Shown piece by piece: positions 1 to 14,000 of a DNA stretch of 64,000 bases (position 1 is the first letter of the stretch; every line of letters begins with the position of its first letter). The translations under genes and the position numbers were made by a program. This stretch comes from Psococerastis gibbosa (Eukaryota; Arthropoda; Insecta; Psocodea; Psocidae): positions 5,332,001 through 5,396,000 of the forward strand of contig OZ020492.1 of assembly GCA_963971405.1 (NCBI GenBank). Reading direction: 5' to 3'. A model generated the notes under the pieces. That model worked only from the letters and a program-made list of their open reading frames with translations, was not told where the DNA came from and did not search any database.

Positions 1-390
1 TAAACGAAGTTATACTGTATATCTGTGATGCAATAGTTATTGCAACATAAGTAATTACTGGCGTACATGCATGCAGCATGCCTGCAGATTATTATTATAA
101 TTTTTAAATAAATAGGCTTCTTTTCCTTTCTGTAGAGGAGGGTTGACATAAGGTATGAGAGCCATTGACGAGCAGGTGTTGCAGTGTTTCCGGAAGCTGC
201 AGAAGTGGACCTGGCAGGTCAGCAGGACAAGTGCTTTGGGACGTCAAGATTTTGGCGGGTTGTTTGCGCATTATATTATTTTTTCATTAAAATATAAAAT
301 TTATTCATGTGATTTATTTATTTATTTGTAATGTTCCTTACCTATGAAGTTTTTTTCTTGGTTTCAGGTAAGATATGATTTGCTACGTAC

Positions 391-584
391 CTTGGACGCC
401 ATACACACGGAGCCTGGGGTCCACCACAGCCATGGGGTCCGTACTGGGGCCCATTTTCGCAGAACCGGACATGTGGTAGATGGTCATAGTGTATTGCCGG
501 ATGACGCACTCCCAGTACTCGTCCGTAAACTGCTGAATTTTATCACATCCAGGTACAGGAATTCTGTGCAGTTTTGCTCCTAAC
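391..584 (-). CDS. GMC-A coding exon 9 (catalytic His region)
   Basis: Acceptor AAATTTACAG, donor CAAG|GTACGT (phase 2 in, phase 1 out). It encodes [35 protein letters not shown] and [20 protein letters not shown]. The His of YHMSG aligns with the catalytic His of the family ([10 protein letters not shown] in paralogue B). No exon for the C-terminal 40 or so residues is found in bases 1-390, so it must lie further left. Confidence 0.9.
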
Positions 585-2057
585 CTGTAAATTTATTTTG
601 AACGGTTGAAGGGATTATATAAATGTCTCAGAAACTAATAATTAGAGACAAGCCTCTTTTTTGGTCTATTTATGTCTTACAAAGGTACGAGATCGAGACT
701 AGGTATCATTGATCTATATATATAAATGGATAGCTACCACCATTCACCAAGTGCGAGCCTCAAGGCCACCACCCTCTGCACGGCAAGAGTTAGCAGTATG
801 CATAAAATAAACTTTAAAAAATGTGAAAAAAGCAAGAAATAACTATAAAAAACGGTCCAAAGTAGTTTTTAAATTAAATTAATGCCAATGCACTCGGTAG
901 AGTTGATTTCTTTCTGCGAATTTTGCCGTGCAAACCAAATTTGTCTACTGCTAGTGCGACATTGAGGGCACGATTTTGTACCATTGGGCATATGGCGAGA
1001 ACCACCCGCCTGCTAGGTATACATAGAAAAATTCTGACGGCCATGTTGCAGACTGCAGCATCCCAAATAGAGTAGCTTGTCAAGAGAGAAGACAGTCTCC
1101 GCCTAGACCCTTAATGTGTTGTTGTGCCATGGCGTTGCGGCGGGCGGTCATGTTCCTGACCACAGAATCCCAAATTGAGCATTGCCGTTAGGGCCTATAA
1201 TGGTTTATATGTACTTATGTTTTTTACAATTCACATTATTGCTTTCCAATTTATACGTAGTATAAGGAAAGCTTTGTGACGGTCGAAATTTTCGATTCCG
1301 AGATTTCAACAGATTTACACGTTTTAGGGTTTCAGGAACCCAAAAAAGTGGTTTTTACGAAATGTCTGTCTGTCTGTCGTTCTGTCTGTCTGTCTGTCTG
1401 TGCGTCGATTTCCGGGCAAACTACTCGGTCGATTTTGATGAAATTCGGCATGTAGGTTTACAGAAATCATACCTCGCGACCATTTTTTTTATATTTTGGG
1501 CTAACTCAATTTGGGGGGTTTTCATTTTCAAAAAACTTCAAAAAAACGTCTAAAAAAATTATTTCTCAAAAACGGCTCTAACGATTTCTTTTAAATTCAC
1601 ATATATTGTAGTCGTTATTAATGTTAACGAAATGCGGGGGGTCGCTTGCCCCTTGATAGGTTGCTTCGGGGGGTAAAAAAATAAAAATCACTAAATTATA
1701 ATGAAAAATGACTAAATGCTGTGTGGTAATGTGTCTGACCTAACTAGAATTTACCTCACCTCCAGTGACGTCAGGTGGACAACCCCCCCCCCCCCCTGAT
1801 ATCGAAAATTTAGCCATAGGAAAATTATTTACCATGAAATTACTCATTTTCTCTATCTACTGATTTTGATAAATTGGAAAGCATGTTCGAGTAAACTCGG
1901 ACCGGTTCTTTTCAACGTTATGTTATATTATGTTTTAAAAGGCAACAAGTTTCTCTGCATTACAGTGTTTTAAAGTGACTATTGCGTATCGGATTTGTAT
2001 CGTAAAATTATAAAGTGATCGTTTGGACATGTTTCTGTGACTACTGAATAAAGGCTG

Positions 2058-2091
<34 letters not shown>

Positions 2092-5000
2092 ATTGATTTT
2101 GTTATGTTGGTGTGGATGGTATGTTTGGCTTTACCCCGCCATCTTACATTCCCGGTGAAGGTCTGATACCCATCTAAAACAGCTTTTTGAACTAAGGTTG
2201 TGCGTATCGTATTTATTTTATTTTGCGCATTATCTGCTGCTGTTTTATTTAAAAAAAAAAAAATGCTACCGATTCTGAGGCACCCTGACCACTATCGTCT
2301 ATGTCGTCATTGAAAACACCGTTATTCTTGCCATCTCGAACCTCAACCTTCCGAATGTAACAATGAGCAATTCACGTTATACTTTTTCATGGTATTAGTC
2401 TCTCCAAGAGCAATGGCTGCTTTGACGCCTTCTCGTAGGACTCGGACGTCATTCGGATGGGTGAGGTAGTTGTGATAGATGAGGGGGTACTTGAGCGGGT
2501 CATTGCTTTGGAGTCTAATCCGTCCGGTACTCGTAGGTCTGAGCAGCATTGGAAAGATCCCAAAAACGTCTCTATGCGCTATACTGCTAAAGAGTTTGTC
2601 GTAGAAGCTGTCTGACAAGCAGTGAGCTCTTCGAACTTGTTCTCCTGTAAATGATAAACCATTTTATTAGAATTTTTTAGTTGTTATGTGTTTGGTTGTC
2701 CGAGGACGAAAGTGGAATCAGTAAATAGATGAGAGTTCGATGTGGAGGAGCCAATGGTGGAGCGGAGTGAATGGTGAGAAGGGAACTACGATGGTTCCAG
2801 CACATAAAAGAGCAGCCGGTGGGCCAAAAGGTAGGAGGAGGAAAAGAATGCAAGAGGGAATATGAAGGAGTGAATGGTGTAGAAGGCTAAGAAGATCTCA
2901 GGAACTGATTGAAGATCTGAATAATCAGTAGGGGAGGGCACGAGCGATGAAGTGAAGATCTCACCCTGGCTACTGGAGCGTTTTGCAGATAATGGTGATG
3001 ATGCATTTTTCGTCATTTGTGTCATTAAAGTCAATTCATTTTATCATGTGCTATGGTCGGTTACTTGCATCATTCGTCCCCTACCCCAGTATCGCAGCTA
3101 CACTCTTGCCAATTCCGATATCTGGGCAAGTTTATTTCGCGTTCTCACAGGCTCTAGCCCCGTTCTTTACAGGACTTCTCCTAACCAGCTAACCTCCCTT
3201 GCTCTCACCATAGCATGGGCAAAGCAACTCAACCTCGAATCCGAAACCTATTTCTATGCCTGGCGGCTTCCTTCAGATTCCTCTTTACGCTAATTTACCA
3301 GATTACGGTATATGAGTTTCTAAAATTTCTTTTCATTGCTACTTCACAACCTAGCCGTGTTGCAACGTCGGGTATTGACAATACACCCGGTACACATGGA
3401 CGCGTATGCGTCAGACGCTGAGAAATTTGACATTGGAGCAAATGGGGTTGATGAAAATCACAGTCTACTTTAGTAGATTTCTAGGAGCTGGTGTCGAGGG
3501 GAAACCCGTGGCATTTCATGCAGTCGTCGGCGTCACGCTACTCTCAGAAATCATTCAAATTGCCCATTTGTTCCAATGACTAATTTGTCAGCGCGGACGC
3601 GGGGTATGTGGCCTCAGCTTGCTCAATGTTCATGGAAACATGGACCTGGTGAGGAGTGGAGGTAGTCAACATCCTCCCCAAAGATACAATTGAAATCATT
3701 TGTGCTTTTGTTGACATTCTGTTTTAAAATCAGTGGTTTCTCGTATGTACACATAATTTACAAATATAACGTTCTGTAGCTTCATGCGATGATTTGCAGT
3801 GGCTAGTATTATTCGGCTTTTTTTACCTCCATCGGAGTTAACTGTTGCGGAGGACAACATGAATTCGATATCCGGCCAGTCGTCGGTCTGGTTGCCGTAC
3901 TTGGTCGTTATGAAGGCGACAGTTTCCAGGCCCACACTGCAGGTTAGGGGTCCGTTTCCGAGGAGAGCATAGCGAATGGCTGTGTTTAGGTTAACCAGCC
4001 GTCTTAGCACCAGACTGAATGGCTGGTCGATTAGGAAGATTATGCCGCCAGTTGCTATGTGATCCTAAAACATTTCAAACCCTCACAAAACGGCTATTTT
4101 GTACTTATTTATAAGTTGGCGCTTTGCATACGTAACGCTTGTGCACTGCCCTGCCATTACTTAACCCAGGTCAATAGCACTGTCGGCAACAACACAATCC
4201 AATTTCTGCTTTCCAATTTATACGTAGTATAAGGAAAGCTTTGTGATGGTCGAAATTTTCGATTACGAGATTTCAACGGATTTACACGTTTTGAGGTCCC
4301 AGGAACCAAAAATGTGGTTTTTACGAAATGTCTGCCTGTCGCTCTGTCTGTCGCCCTGTCTGTCTGTCTGTCTGTCTGTAACTCTGTCTGTCTGTACGTC
4401 GATTTCTGGGAAAACTACTCGGTCGATTTTGATGAAATTTGGCATGTAGGTTCACAATAATCATACCTCGAGACAATTTTTTTATTTTGGGCTAACTCAA
4501 TTTGGGGGGGTTTTATTTTCAAAAAACTCCAAAAAAAACGTCTAAAAAAATTATTTCTCCAAAACGGCTCCAACGATTTCTTTTTAATTCACATATATTA
4601 TAGTCGTTATTAATGTTAACAAAATATGTTAGGTCGCTCGCCCCTTGATAGTTTGCTTCTGGGGGTAAAAAATAAAAATAACTCAATTTTCATGAAAAAT
4701 GACTAAAAAATATATTTTCTGTGGAACCTTTCTATAGATGATTTCTACATTCAGGTATGTTTTAGGTGTTCAAAAGGGTAACAAAAACGGAGAGGTTGCA
4801 TTCCCAAAAAAATATTTGCTACTGTGCAAAACATTGCTTTTTGAGAAATTATGGAAAATTCACGCTCCAATACATTACGTGCCATGTGTGTGTCATTGTT
4901 ACTACTGCCCAGTTTTGGACGCGCTTGGACACGAAAAAGTACAGTAAAGTAAGATACTGCTGTTCGTTCCAGAATATGCAATTAAGTTTTAAGGGGTATT

Positions 5001-8000
5001 TTACTATATTGAGGTGAACCCCCCCCCCCCCCCCGACATTTTTATTTTGTCACACCCAAGAAGCAAACTATCAAAAGGCATGCGACTCATTGCGTGTTGT
5101 TTACATTAATAACAACTACAATATTCCTTATCTCGAAGCACTGAATTCATCAATGGGACGACTGCAGGGGTTTTTTATGCACACCCCTATCATTTCCACC
5201 CGCCAAGCCCGAACCCTTCGACCTATCGCAGCAAATATGACATGGATGGCCGGAAAGAGGAAGAATGGGTAAAACGTAATTTAGGTTATGGTAGGCCTAA
5301 TGTTCTGCATAAAATTTTGATTTGAAGGCGCCCACGCAATTCCAATGGGATTGCTCGAGAGAGAATGCAGCTCTCTAAATCGTCAGTGCAATTTTTACCT
5401 AGTTTTGTGTTCCGCTCGCGTTTAAGGGGTGAACGGGTACATTTCATAGACTATATTTGTACTCGTTTGAAACGTTAATTTATTCTGCTTCTAAAGAGAA
5501 ATTACCTATTCATAACGGTTAAAAATTGCACGCTGTGGAATTTTTTTAGTCCATGCATGTCATTCGAAATGCGCCATTTAAAATTGATTTTGATAAAGAC
5601 ACGGATTGCTATCTCACTCAAGTGTGCCCATACCAAGAAACGGATAATAAAACTGATTACATAGCTGGAAAGAGTAAGAAAGGTGGAAAAGAACGAAAGT
5701 AGTTTGAATTTTTCAAATTGATATTAAGACCCCGAAAAAAGCGGCCGAAAAAAGGCTAATTTTGGTCATTTTTTAACGCACCCCCTCACGTTTCCACCCC
5801 CCAAAGTCGAACCATTTGGCTTATCACACCAAATATAGCACGGTCTGAAAGAGGAAGAATGGACAAAGACACAGATATAATTTACATTTATATAGGCCTA
5901 AAGGTCTGCCTAAAACATTGCGATGAACCCACCAATGCTATTCAAATGGGATTGCTCGAGAGAGAATGCAGCTCTCTAAATCGTCATTTTTTTTCGTGAA
6001 ATTTTTACATAGTTTTGTGTTCCGCTCGCGTTTAAGGGGTGAAGGGGTCATTTCCAAAGACTGTATTTATACTTGTTTGAAGCCTTAATTCTTTCTGCTT
6101 CTAAGGAGACATTAACTATTCATATCGGTTAAAAATTGCAGGCTGTGGAATGTTTTTAGTCTATGCATGTAATGCATTCCAAATTGATTTTAGCGAAGAC
6201 ACGGATTGCTTTCTCACTCAAGTGTGCCCATACCAAGAGACGGATAATAAAACTGATTACACAGCTGGAAAGAGTAAAGAAGGTGGAAAAGAACGAAAGT
6301 AGTTTGAATTTTTCAAATTGATATTAAGACCCCGAAAAAAGCGGTCGAAAAAAGGCAAATTTTGGTCATTTTTGAACGCACCCCCTCACGTTTCCACCCC
6401 CCATAGTCAAACCCCTTGGCTTATCCTACCAAATGTAGCACGGTCTGAAAGAGGAAGAATGGACGAAGACACAGATAAAATTTATATTGATGTAGGCCTA
6501 AAGGTCAGCCTAAAACTTTGCGATTAACCCACCAATGCTATTCAAATGGGATTGCTCGAGACTGATTTCGCTCCTGTACCTGATCAGGTTCAGTTTTGCT
6601 GGCTGCAACCTATACCAAAACAAAGTGCGAATTATTCTCTAAATTTCAAGCCTAATCTCAAGTATTTGGTGCGAAGGGGTACCGAGTCAAAAATTATGAA
6701 ATATTTCACTTTTATAAGGGCAGATAAGTAGCCGTTTTAACTCGTTTTTAAAGTAGACTCATGTGGTCTAGGAGGAATGCGCTCGGCTCTGAATCATCAG
6801 ACCTCGAGTTCGATCCCCCAAGACCACATGAGTCTATTGATTTTTTTTTTCTTCCATTTTTGCTAAAAACGCCGCAGACAGGCCTCAAAGCCAAAGCATG
6901 TTCAGTGGGAAGAAATGGTTTATTAGTAGTACCTGTTACCGGGTACTTTTTATATGCTCATCCCTAACGTCTCCCCCCCCCTCCCCCCCGAAGGCCGTGA
7001 TTAGGGCACCGACGAAGCCCGTTCAGAACGCCCTACAACAGCTCGGACTGATGAAAACGTCCAGCGTGTGCTGAGTTCAAACCGTCGGCTAAGCATCCAG
7101 GCCATTGTTGACCACCTGTCAAAATTTGCGGTACTTTTAATAGTGACGGAGGATTTGAAAATGCGAAAGGGCTGTGCGAAGCTTGTGCGGAAGGGGTTGT
7201 TTGGCAGAAATGGTTTATTAGTAGCCGTACTACCGGATACTTTTTTTTAGTAGTTATAAGAGTTCTATATAGAGAGATGGGACATTGACTTCCCGTCAAA
7301 AATATATATTTTTTCATTTCTAGGGCCACACGCCACTCTAGGAGTGGCAGATCGTTTAAAAAACATAAATAAAATAAAAACCTAAATTTTTTGGCGCGCT
7401 CGAATGTCCCATCTACCCTTTATATAACTCTAATTGTATTTATGTAGATTAGTATACCTATTTGCCATGAAAAGGGCATTGCGCCCCCTTCCTACCCTCC
7501 TTTAGAAATAACGCTGAAGACGCCCACGGCATTGCTTCTCAGTCACTATTTAAATGTATATTTTACCTGTATATTTTCCCCAACACCCGGCGAGTTAACA
7601 ATGGTTGGAATTTGGTATTGTTGTAAATGAGCAGCAGGGCCCACCCCTGACAACATCAGAAGCTGCGGTGTATTTACTGCCCCTGAAATGCAAATTGAAT
7701 TAATATGTTAATTTTATGGTGAATTTTGAAGAGCACCAACTGTTCTGCAATTTTTTTTGTTTTTATGTAATTTAATATTACAAGTTATTAATGACTTATG
7801 GCAGTAGTTGTTCACATACATATTAGTATATCTTTTAATTAACTTTACAAGTTTTTTTCCGGTAAACGCTTTGGGGGGCAGACATTTACCTAATTATAAA
7901 TAAATAAATAAATAAATATTGACTTTTTGTTATATTACTAAGGCTACCCAGCGGAGTCAAATATTTTTATTTGTTTCTCCTACATAAAACTCAGCGGCAC

Positions 8001-11000
8001 AATGTACCCAGGGACCGACCCAGCCCCCATTGGGGGGGGGGGGGTAGTTTTGGGTCAAAATAGGAATAACATGTGTAGGATCGATTAAATTAGAGCGTAA
8101 TAAATTAATTTACAATAGATTTACCAAATGTAGGGGGGGGGGCAGCTACTTGATATGATGTCCTGAGGATGTGGCCTCTTTAACCAAAGTTAATTTAATA
8201 TTTAAAGAAACAATAGCTATAGCTTAAAGCCGGCTTGGCAAAGTTTCGAGGTATGTCCCGGATGCTGACAGACCGAAAAATGCCAAAAAAAAACTGAATG
8301 AACGCATCTATAAGCAAGTAGTTCGCCCGTGTATACTATATGGGTCTGGGTTTTACGAAAGTGTGAGGAAAAATGATTCACGCAGCGAAAATGTGAATGC
8401 TATTAAGATTCTGCAGTGTAACGCTGAGAGACCAACACGTAGAAACTGGTGGGGACACGTACTACGTAGAGACAAAAACCACCTAGTACAAGGAATAATG
8501 AACCGGGAGATACGTGGAATGAGACCACCAGGGAGGCCGAAGGTTACACTGAGTAGAATGATCGCCGGAGATACGAGAAGTTTGGGGCTCTCAACCGAGG
8601 ACACACAGAGCGGGACTGTTTGGAAACGCTACTGTTGTGCCGCCGACCCTCCATGAGGATAAGCCGCAGTAAAAGTAAAGTATGGCAAAACAGCGAGAGC
8701 AAAACATCCTATTCCATTCAGAGATTAATATCACCCCTTTCTACCAACAAATGTTTTGACCGAAGCTTGAAGGGAGGTGGGTGTGCTCGTCATTGAACTA
8801 TATATATATTCACTGGAAACACACCAGGAGCGCTAGGGATGTCGGCAACGGACAAAATATCTTGGATATTATGGCAGAAGCGTTCCATGCCATATACACT
8901 TACGTGTAAATTTGATGTTTTTCAATAATGTTTTTAATACGATTTATTGACATTTTCTGCTTTTGTAATATTTTTTTATTTATTATAGAACAATATTCTA
9001 TGGTCACACACCGGCATTTATGAAGATTTATTAATATTTAGCTAGGAATATGTTACTAAGAAAAATTGTGTCAAGCAGCAATTTAACAAAATATAAGAAA
9101 TTTGGCTCAAAATATAATAAACATATGTAGTACCCTTTACATTATAACGTAATAAGTTAGGCAACTTACAACAGGCTAGCTTATAAGATTTTAGGGGCAG
9201 CGCCCCCCTTCATCTGTCCTTGACTACACTTCAACTAGAATAAGCAGAATATAAAAATAATAAGTAGTCACTCTGGCTAGACCCCATGGACGGATACAAG
9301 GAGGCAGGTTCCCCCCCCCCCCCTGGATCCACCCCATGGACGGAGACAGGGGGGCGGATATCCCCCCCCAAAAAAAAATCAGTAAATCTATTTTTTAAGT
9401 TAATTATTATAACGCTCTGATTTAATCGATACTACATAGGTTTTTCCTATTTTGACCCACAGCTACCCCCCCCCCCCCCATGGTGAGCTGGATCCGTCCC
9501 TGATCCACCAACACCGGCATTCTAATTTTTAAATCTCATAGCCTACTTATTATGCTTACACGATGTGAATATTCTGTGTGCTATCATAGATGAAAAAATA
9601 TTGCAGTGTAGTAGGCCAATGCTGTTGATTTAGGGATGTCAATATCAATAAGCCTAATAATTTCTAGACATTTTGCAGTACGTGTGATATGCAAGAAAGC
9701 CACGAAATTCGCCCAAATGGGAAATAAAAACACCTTTTTCCTCTGTAAATTTGCCTTATAGTGTTTCGCTATTTTTATTCACTATCAAAACTTAGGTTCT
9801 GCAGGACTAGGCCTACTTAGGCTGCTGGAATTATCAGCTTCCTAAAATAATTTTAAACTTGACTAACTAAAAAATGCCTTGAGGTTGAAACAATAATAAT
9901 AATAATAATTAGTATTAAAATTATACAGGACAATCAAGGCCGTAGCCAGGATTTTTTTTTGGGGGGGGGGGGGTTAAAATTTCATTGGTATTACATAGTG
10001 GTTTTTCTGTTTCCTCTCAAAATCCGATTCTATCTAGTGTCAAGCCATTTCATTTCGGGGCAGGGACGGTTTCAGAAAACGTTTTCGGGGGGGGGGGGGG
10101 GCGGTGGCCCAAAAAATATCGCGTTTCCCTTACTTGAGTAATAATTTCTCTTAATTTCCTTCAAAAGTCCATTCTAACTAGAATAATGCTATTCCTCTCG
10201 AGGGGGGGGGGGGGCGACCGCCCGCGCCCCCCAAGGATCCCCCCTTGGCTACGGCCTTGAGGATAATTGAAAGTGTGCAATTTGTTAACATAATGATTAA
10301 GAAAACTGAAATAAACCCATTAATGTTGCCTCAACTAATGACCAAACCATGCGAACACTTACTTGTGAAAAGTAATATTTTCCCCCGTTTCTCGACATAT
10401 CTTGAACCTATTAGTGCATTTATAAGCAGAGCAAGATATGACCATTATGTCAAACCAAAGAAAAACTCAATAAATGGGTAAATAGATTAAATAACAGGCA
10501 ATGAAATACGTCTAAATCGCATTGAAGGCAATGGAGTCAACCACTTCTTGCCATAACAACCCTTTTTGTCACGTGACCGAAAGTGAAGACATTTGTTCAG
10601 CGTGGGCTAGGTGCCGTGGTAGCAATCCATGTATATCAATGGTGCTCGTCTTTAAAGGCCAAACCGTTATCAATATGGCTGCTAGTGTAGCCTGCACAAG
10701 ATAAGTACGCAATTCGGCGGGGAAATAGCCTGCACAAGCTAACTACTAAACTACAGAGTTCTTGACGGGGTCCAGGTATCCGCTTTGCTATGCTACAATG
10801 TGTAAGACTTTGATATTTTTGCGTTGGTACATATCTCTGATAGTTGGCTTATGGTTAACGGGTGCCTCGTAAGGCATATTATGACTCCCGCCGCTCCAGT
10901 TATATTATATTTCTATGTATTCAACGGTCAAGGCCACAACCCTCCGGTTTGCCCTTAAACATCACCTAACCCCAGTCTCTCTAGAGATGTACCCATCATT

Positions 11001-14000
11001 AAGCTGTTACCCACCACAATACGCATATTTTCCATTGACCCTTTTTGGTTTCCGCAATTTTACTGTGGAACTCAATCCCCCGTGAGATCGCCGTCCCTGA
11101 CTGATTTCAGGATTTGACTCAAAGAGGATCCAATTTCAAATATAATATGGGCTAGGATCTTTTCGAACCGCCCTATGTGTGAGTGAAGGCTTATTTTGTT
11201 TTTAGGTAATAGTAATTCGATAAGAATGTACTATAAATTGTACTACTGCGTTTGTTGCTTAACCCTGAGTTGAGTGTAATAGAGGGCCTTAACTTCATTA
11301 CATTGTAGTATTATATGGTATATATAACACTGACATTAAATTAACTTTGGTTGAAGACGTAACCTCCTCGTTATAACCGAAATTAGAGGATATGGAAAAA
11401 TCTGGGCTTGGCGGGATTCGAACCCACGATCTACGCCCCGGTTAGGTTATAACGGCGTAGATCGTGGGTTCGAATCCCGCCAAGCCCAGTTTTTTCCACA
11501 TCCTCTAATTTCGGTTAATTTCGGCCTTAACTTCGGTTGAGTCGTCTCAGCCTATTTATTTATAGCTTCATCGCAATTTGTTCTAGAGTGAAAATTTATG
11601 CAGATAGTCAAACCTTAATATTTCATGATTGAGTAGTTGCCCGAAGATGTCTCTGGACAAGGAGCTAAGTAAGGTGTTATGTAAGCTATCTAGTCGTGAT
11701 GTAAGTCTAGCCTGCCCGTTGAATTTCGTTAACGACAATGACTTGATCGGCACGTACGCATGGGCCCTAATATTGCAGATAGTACGGATGTTAGTTAGTC
11801 CTTGGCTCGGGTCAGTTGCAGTTTATTCGCGATGCGTGTTATTAACCCAGATTGTTTGTCCAGATGTACGCCGTGAAGAGATCTAGGGCTTCTAATCTGA
11901 AGCAGTCTAGGACCTGTGAGGGACGTAATCGAATGTTCGTGATGATAATTATAAGCTGCGTTCTCACTATGCTATGATGCAAAGCCGCGACGAGGACATG
12001 AGATGAGAGTAAGGACGCGAAAATGCCGCAATGCAATGCGTTAGGGAGCAGCAATGGCTTGACAGTGCTACAGTGACGGTGGCGGATAAAAGCAGTAAAG
12101 CATTTCCCAGTCAGAACGAGGCATGGCCCATGTTCCCCAACCAATACGCACTATAAAATACAATATTATTGTGAACCTACATTCCGAATTTCATCAAAAT
12201 CGGCCGAGAAGTTTGCCCGTAAATCAAATAAGAGATAAAACCCAATTTCAGGTGGAAAAATTTAAAATTATAACGAGAAAAAGTCTCTTACAATTTTCAT
12301 GTCTGTTCGGCTGTGACACGAGAAATTAATTAATGAAATCTAAAATGCCCCGGCTTCATTTCTTTAAAATAATATTTGCATTTATGTTCTTACACACCGG
12401 CATTTGTTCATTTTATTTCCCCATGTCTTAGCAAAGGCAGTAAACATTGTCGATATTGACAGGTATTGTGACAGCTTCCCTTTTAAGTGATTTGAAGTAG
12501 AAAATAGGATTAGAGTTCCTGGCCAGTCAACTGAAATTTGCTGTTTCCGCCAGCATTGGCAAGAGCATTGTTTGAGACTTTGGACAATGCGGATTCTCTG
12601 TCCCATGTATACCTCTTCATGGATCTCAGTTTTAATTGAATTCGGAGCTCATCGATTCTTTCTCAAAAGTGAAGTCCAGCCAAACCTAGTGACGTTTTCT
12701 GTAAAATACTAAAGCCCAATGAGGTCTGGCAGGTGTCCTCTCTCTTCACTACTGCTCTGTTTGGGATATTGTGGTCAGTAGCATGCCGGGTAGCTGCGTT
12801 TTCCCCTACCCATGAAGGCAAGGTACCCATTAGAATTGACTCGCATCTGTGCTTGATTAAGTCATGCTTTCGCCTGTTTCATTGTGTCAATGGTAAGCTT
12901 GTCTCAGCTTGTCCATTATCACTTGAAGCCGGTGTAGGTTGATATCGAGAACGCATACCGGTTGGCCAATGGCCAAAAATTCATACAGAAACAATACAAA
13001 TAATCTCCGAAATCCATGGGGTCGTTGGCATTGGGCAAGGGACCTATTGGCCACTAAGTAGGCCTGGGTCCATAAAAAGTCCCTCAAAAATTACAATTAC
13101 AGTTACCCATTAGAATTGGGGGGACCCAGGTCAGGCAGAAAAATTTTCCATTGTAGTCTCGAACCTCAACCTTCCGTTTCTTAGCCAAGTTCTCTTCCAA
13201 CTAAACCATTCCTGATTTTTATTTATTTATTAAATATTGGATTTCTTATGTCCTGATACACGCATCCCTTTGATACACCTTCTAGTCTCGTAGACTTGGG
13301 TACTTGGGGGAGCTACAATACAATACAATAAATTTATATTTCCATAAAAGTTAAGTTACAGTTACATAGTATATACTATGCTGCAGGGCACAGCCCGTGT
13401 GCAGCTTAAATTTGAAAAAAAAAATTTAATCTTCGTTCAGCAATGTAACTGCAAAGGCTTTCACGGCCGGAGTCAAATGAAGAACCAGTAGAATCCGGGC
13501 TGATAGGCCGTGGTCGAATTGAAAGTGAACTTCCAATTCGACCACGGCCCATCAGCCCGGATTCTACTGGTTCTTCATACGTTCAGCAAGTTACCTCATG
13601 CGTTCGGAATAACCTAAGTATCCATATACTTATAGGGATTTAAGAGAGGGTTTTTGGAGTATGGATCGTGGATGTTACAATGGTTTAGAAATGATGAGGA
13701 TCCTCTCTTTATCCATCCCGAGGCTTCCTATAACCGAAATTAGAGGATTTAGAAAATACTGGACCTTGGGTCATTCGAAACCACGCCTATCCGGGGCGTC
13801 GTCTTAGCTGCTGGACCACAAGCCCGACAAGTCTAGTGTCTGCTAAATCCTCTACTTATATGCTCTTTGACATGATTCGTATTGCTAGACAGGTTAGCAC
13901 TATATTTGTCCGGCTTGTGGTCCAGTGGTTAGGCGTAGATCGTGGGTTCAAATCCCACCAAGTCCAGTTTTTTATCTCATCAACTTAAGTTACAAATGGT

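Larger units (their letters stand above)
585..2382. other. GMC-A intron 8
   Basis: Holds the dispersed repeat at 706-1015, SINE body fragments at 1030-1190, GCTTTCC copy 1 and the TTA microsatellite. No gene seen. Confidence 0.7.

Noticed and set aside
129-290. Exon after TTTCTGTAG on the plus strand
   Set aside because: All three frames meet a stop within about ten codons, and the minus strand lacks the expected GMC C-terminal wording.
344-583. 79-codon plus-strand open frame
   Set aside because: Antisense to GMC-A exon 9; the minus strand carries the conserved catalytic region and proper splice sites.
2786-3293. Open frames on both strands around a GAAGATCTCA-rich stretch
   Set aside because: No motif, poor starts, and within a GMC-A intron; too little to call even a transposon remnant.
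4243-4449. Open frame on both strands rich in CLSVCLSV / QTDRQTDR
   Set aside because: It is only the translated TGTC microsatellite inside a repeat copy and recurs in every copy with frameshifts.
6760-6835. A functional tRNA gene
   Set aside because: A and B boxes and a long closing stem are present, but the anticodon arm gives a four-base loop and the stem is longer than a tRNA acceptor; a SINE body follows.
13760-13835. tRNA gene on the minus strand
   Set aside because: T-stem mismatched, no T at position 33, and other copies of the family are partly deleted; a tRNA-derived SINE fits better.
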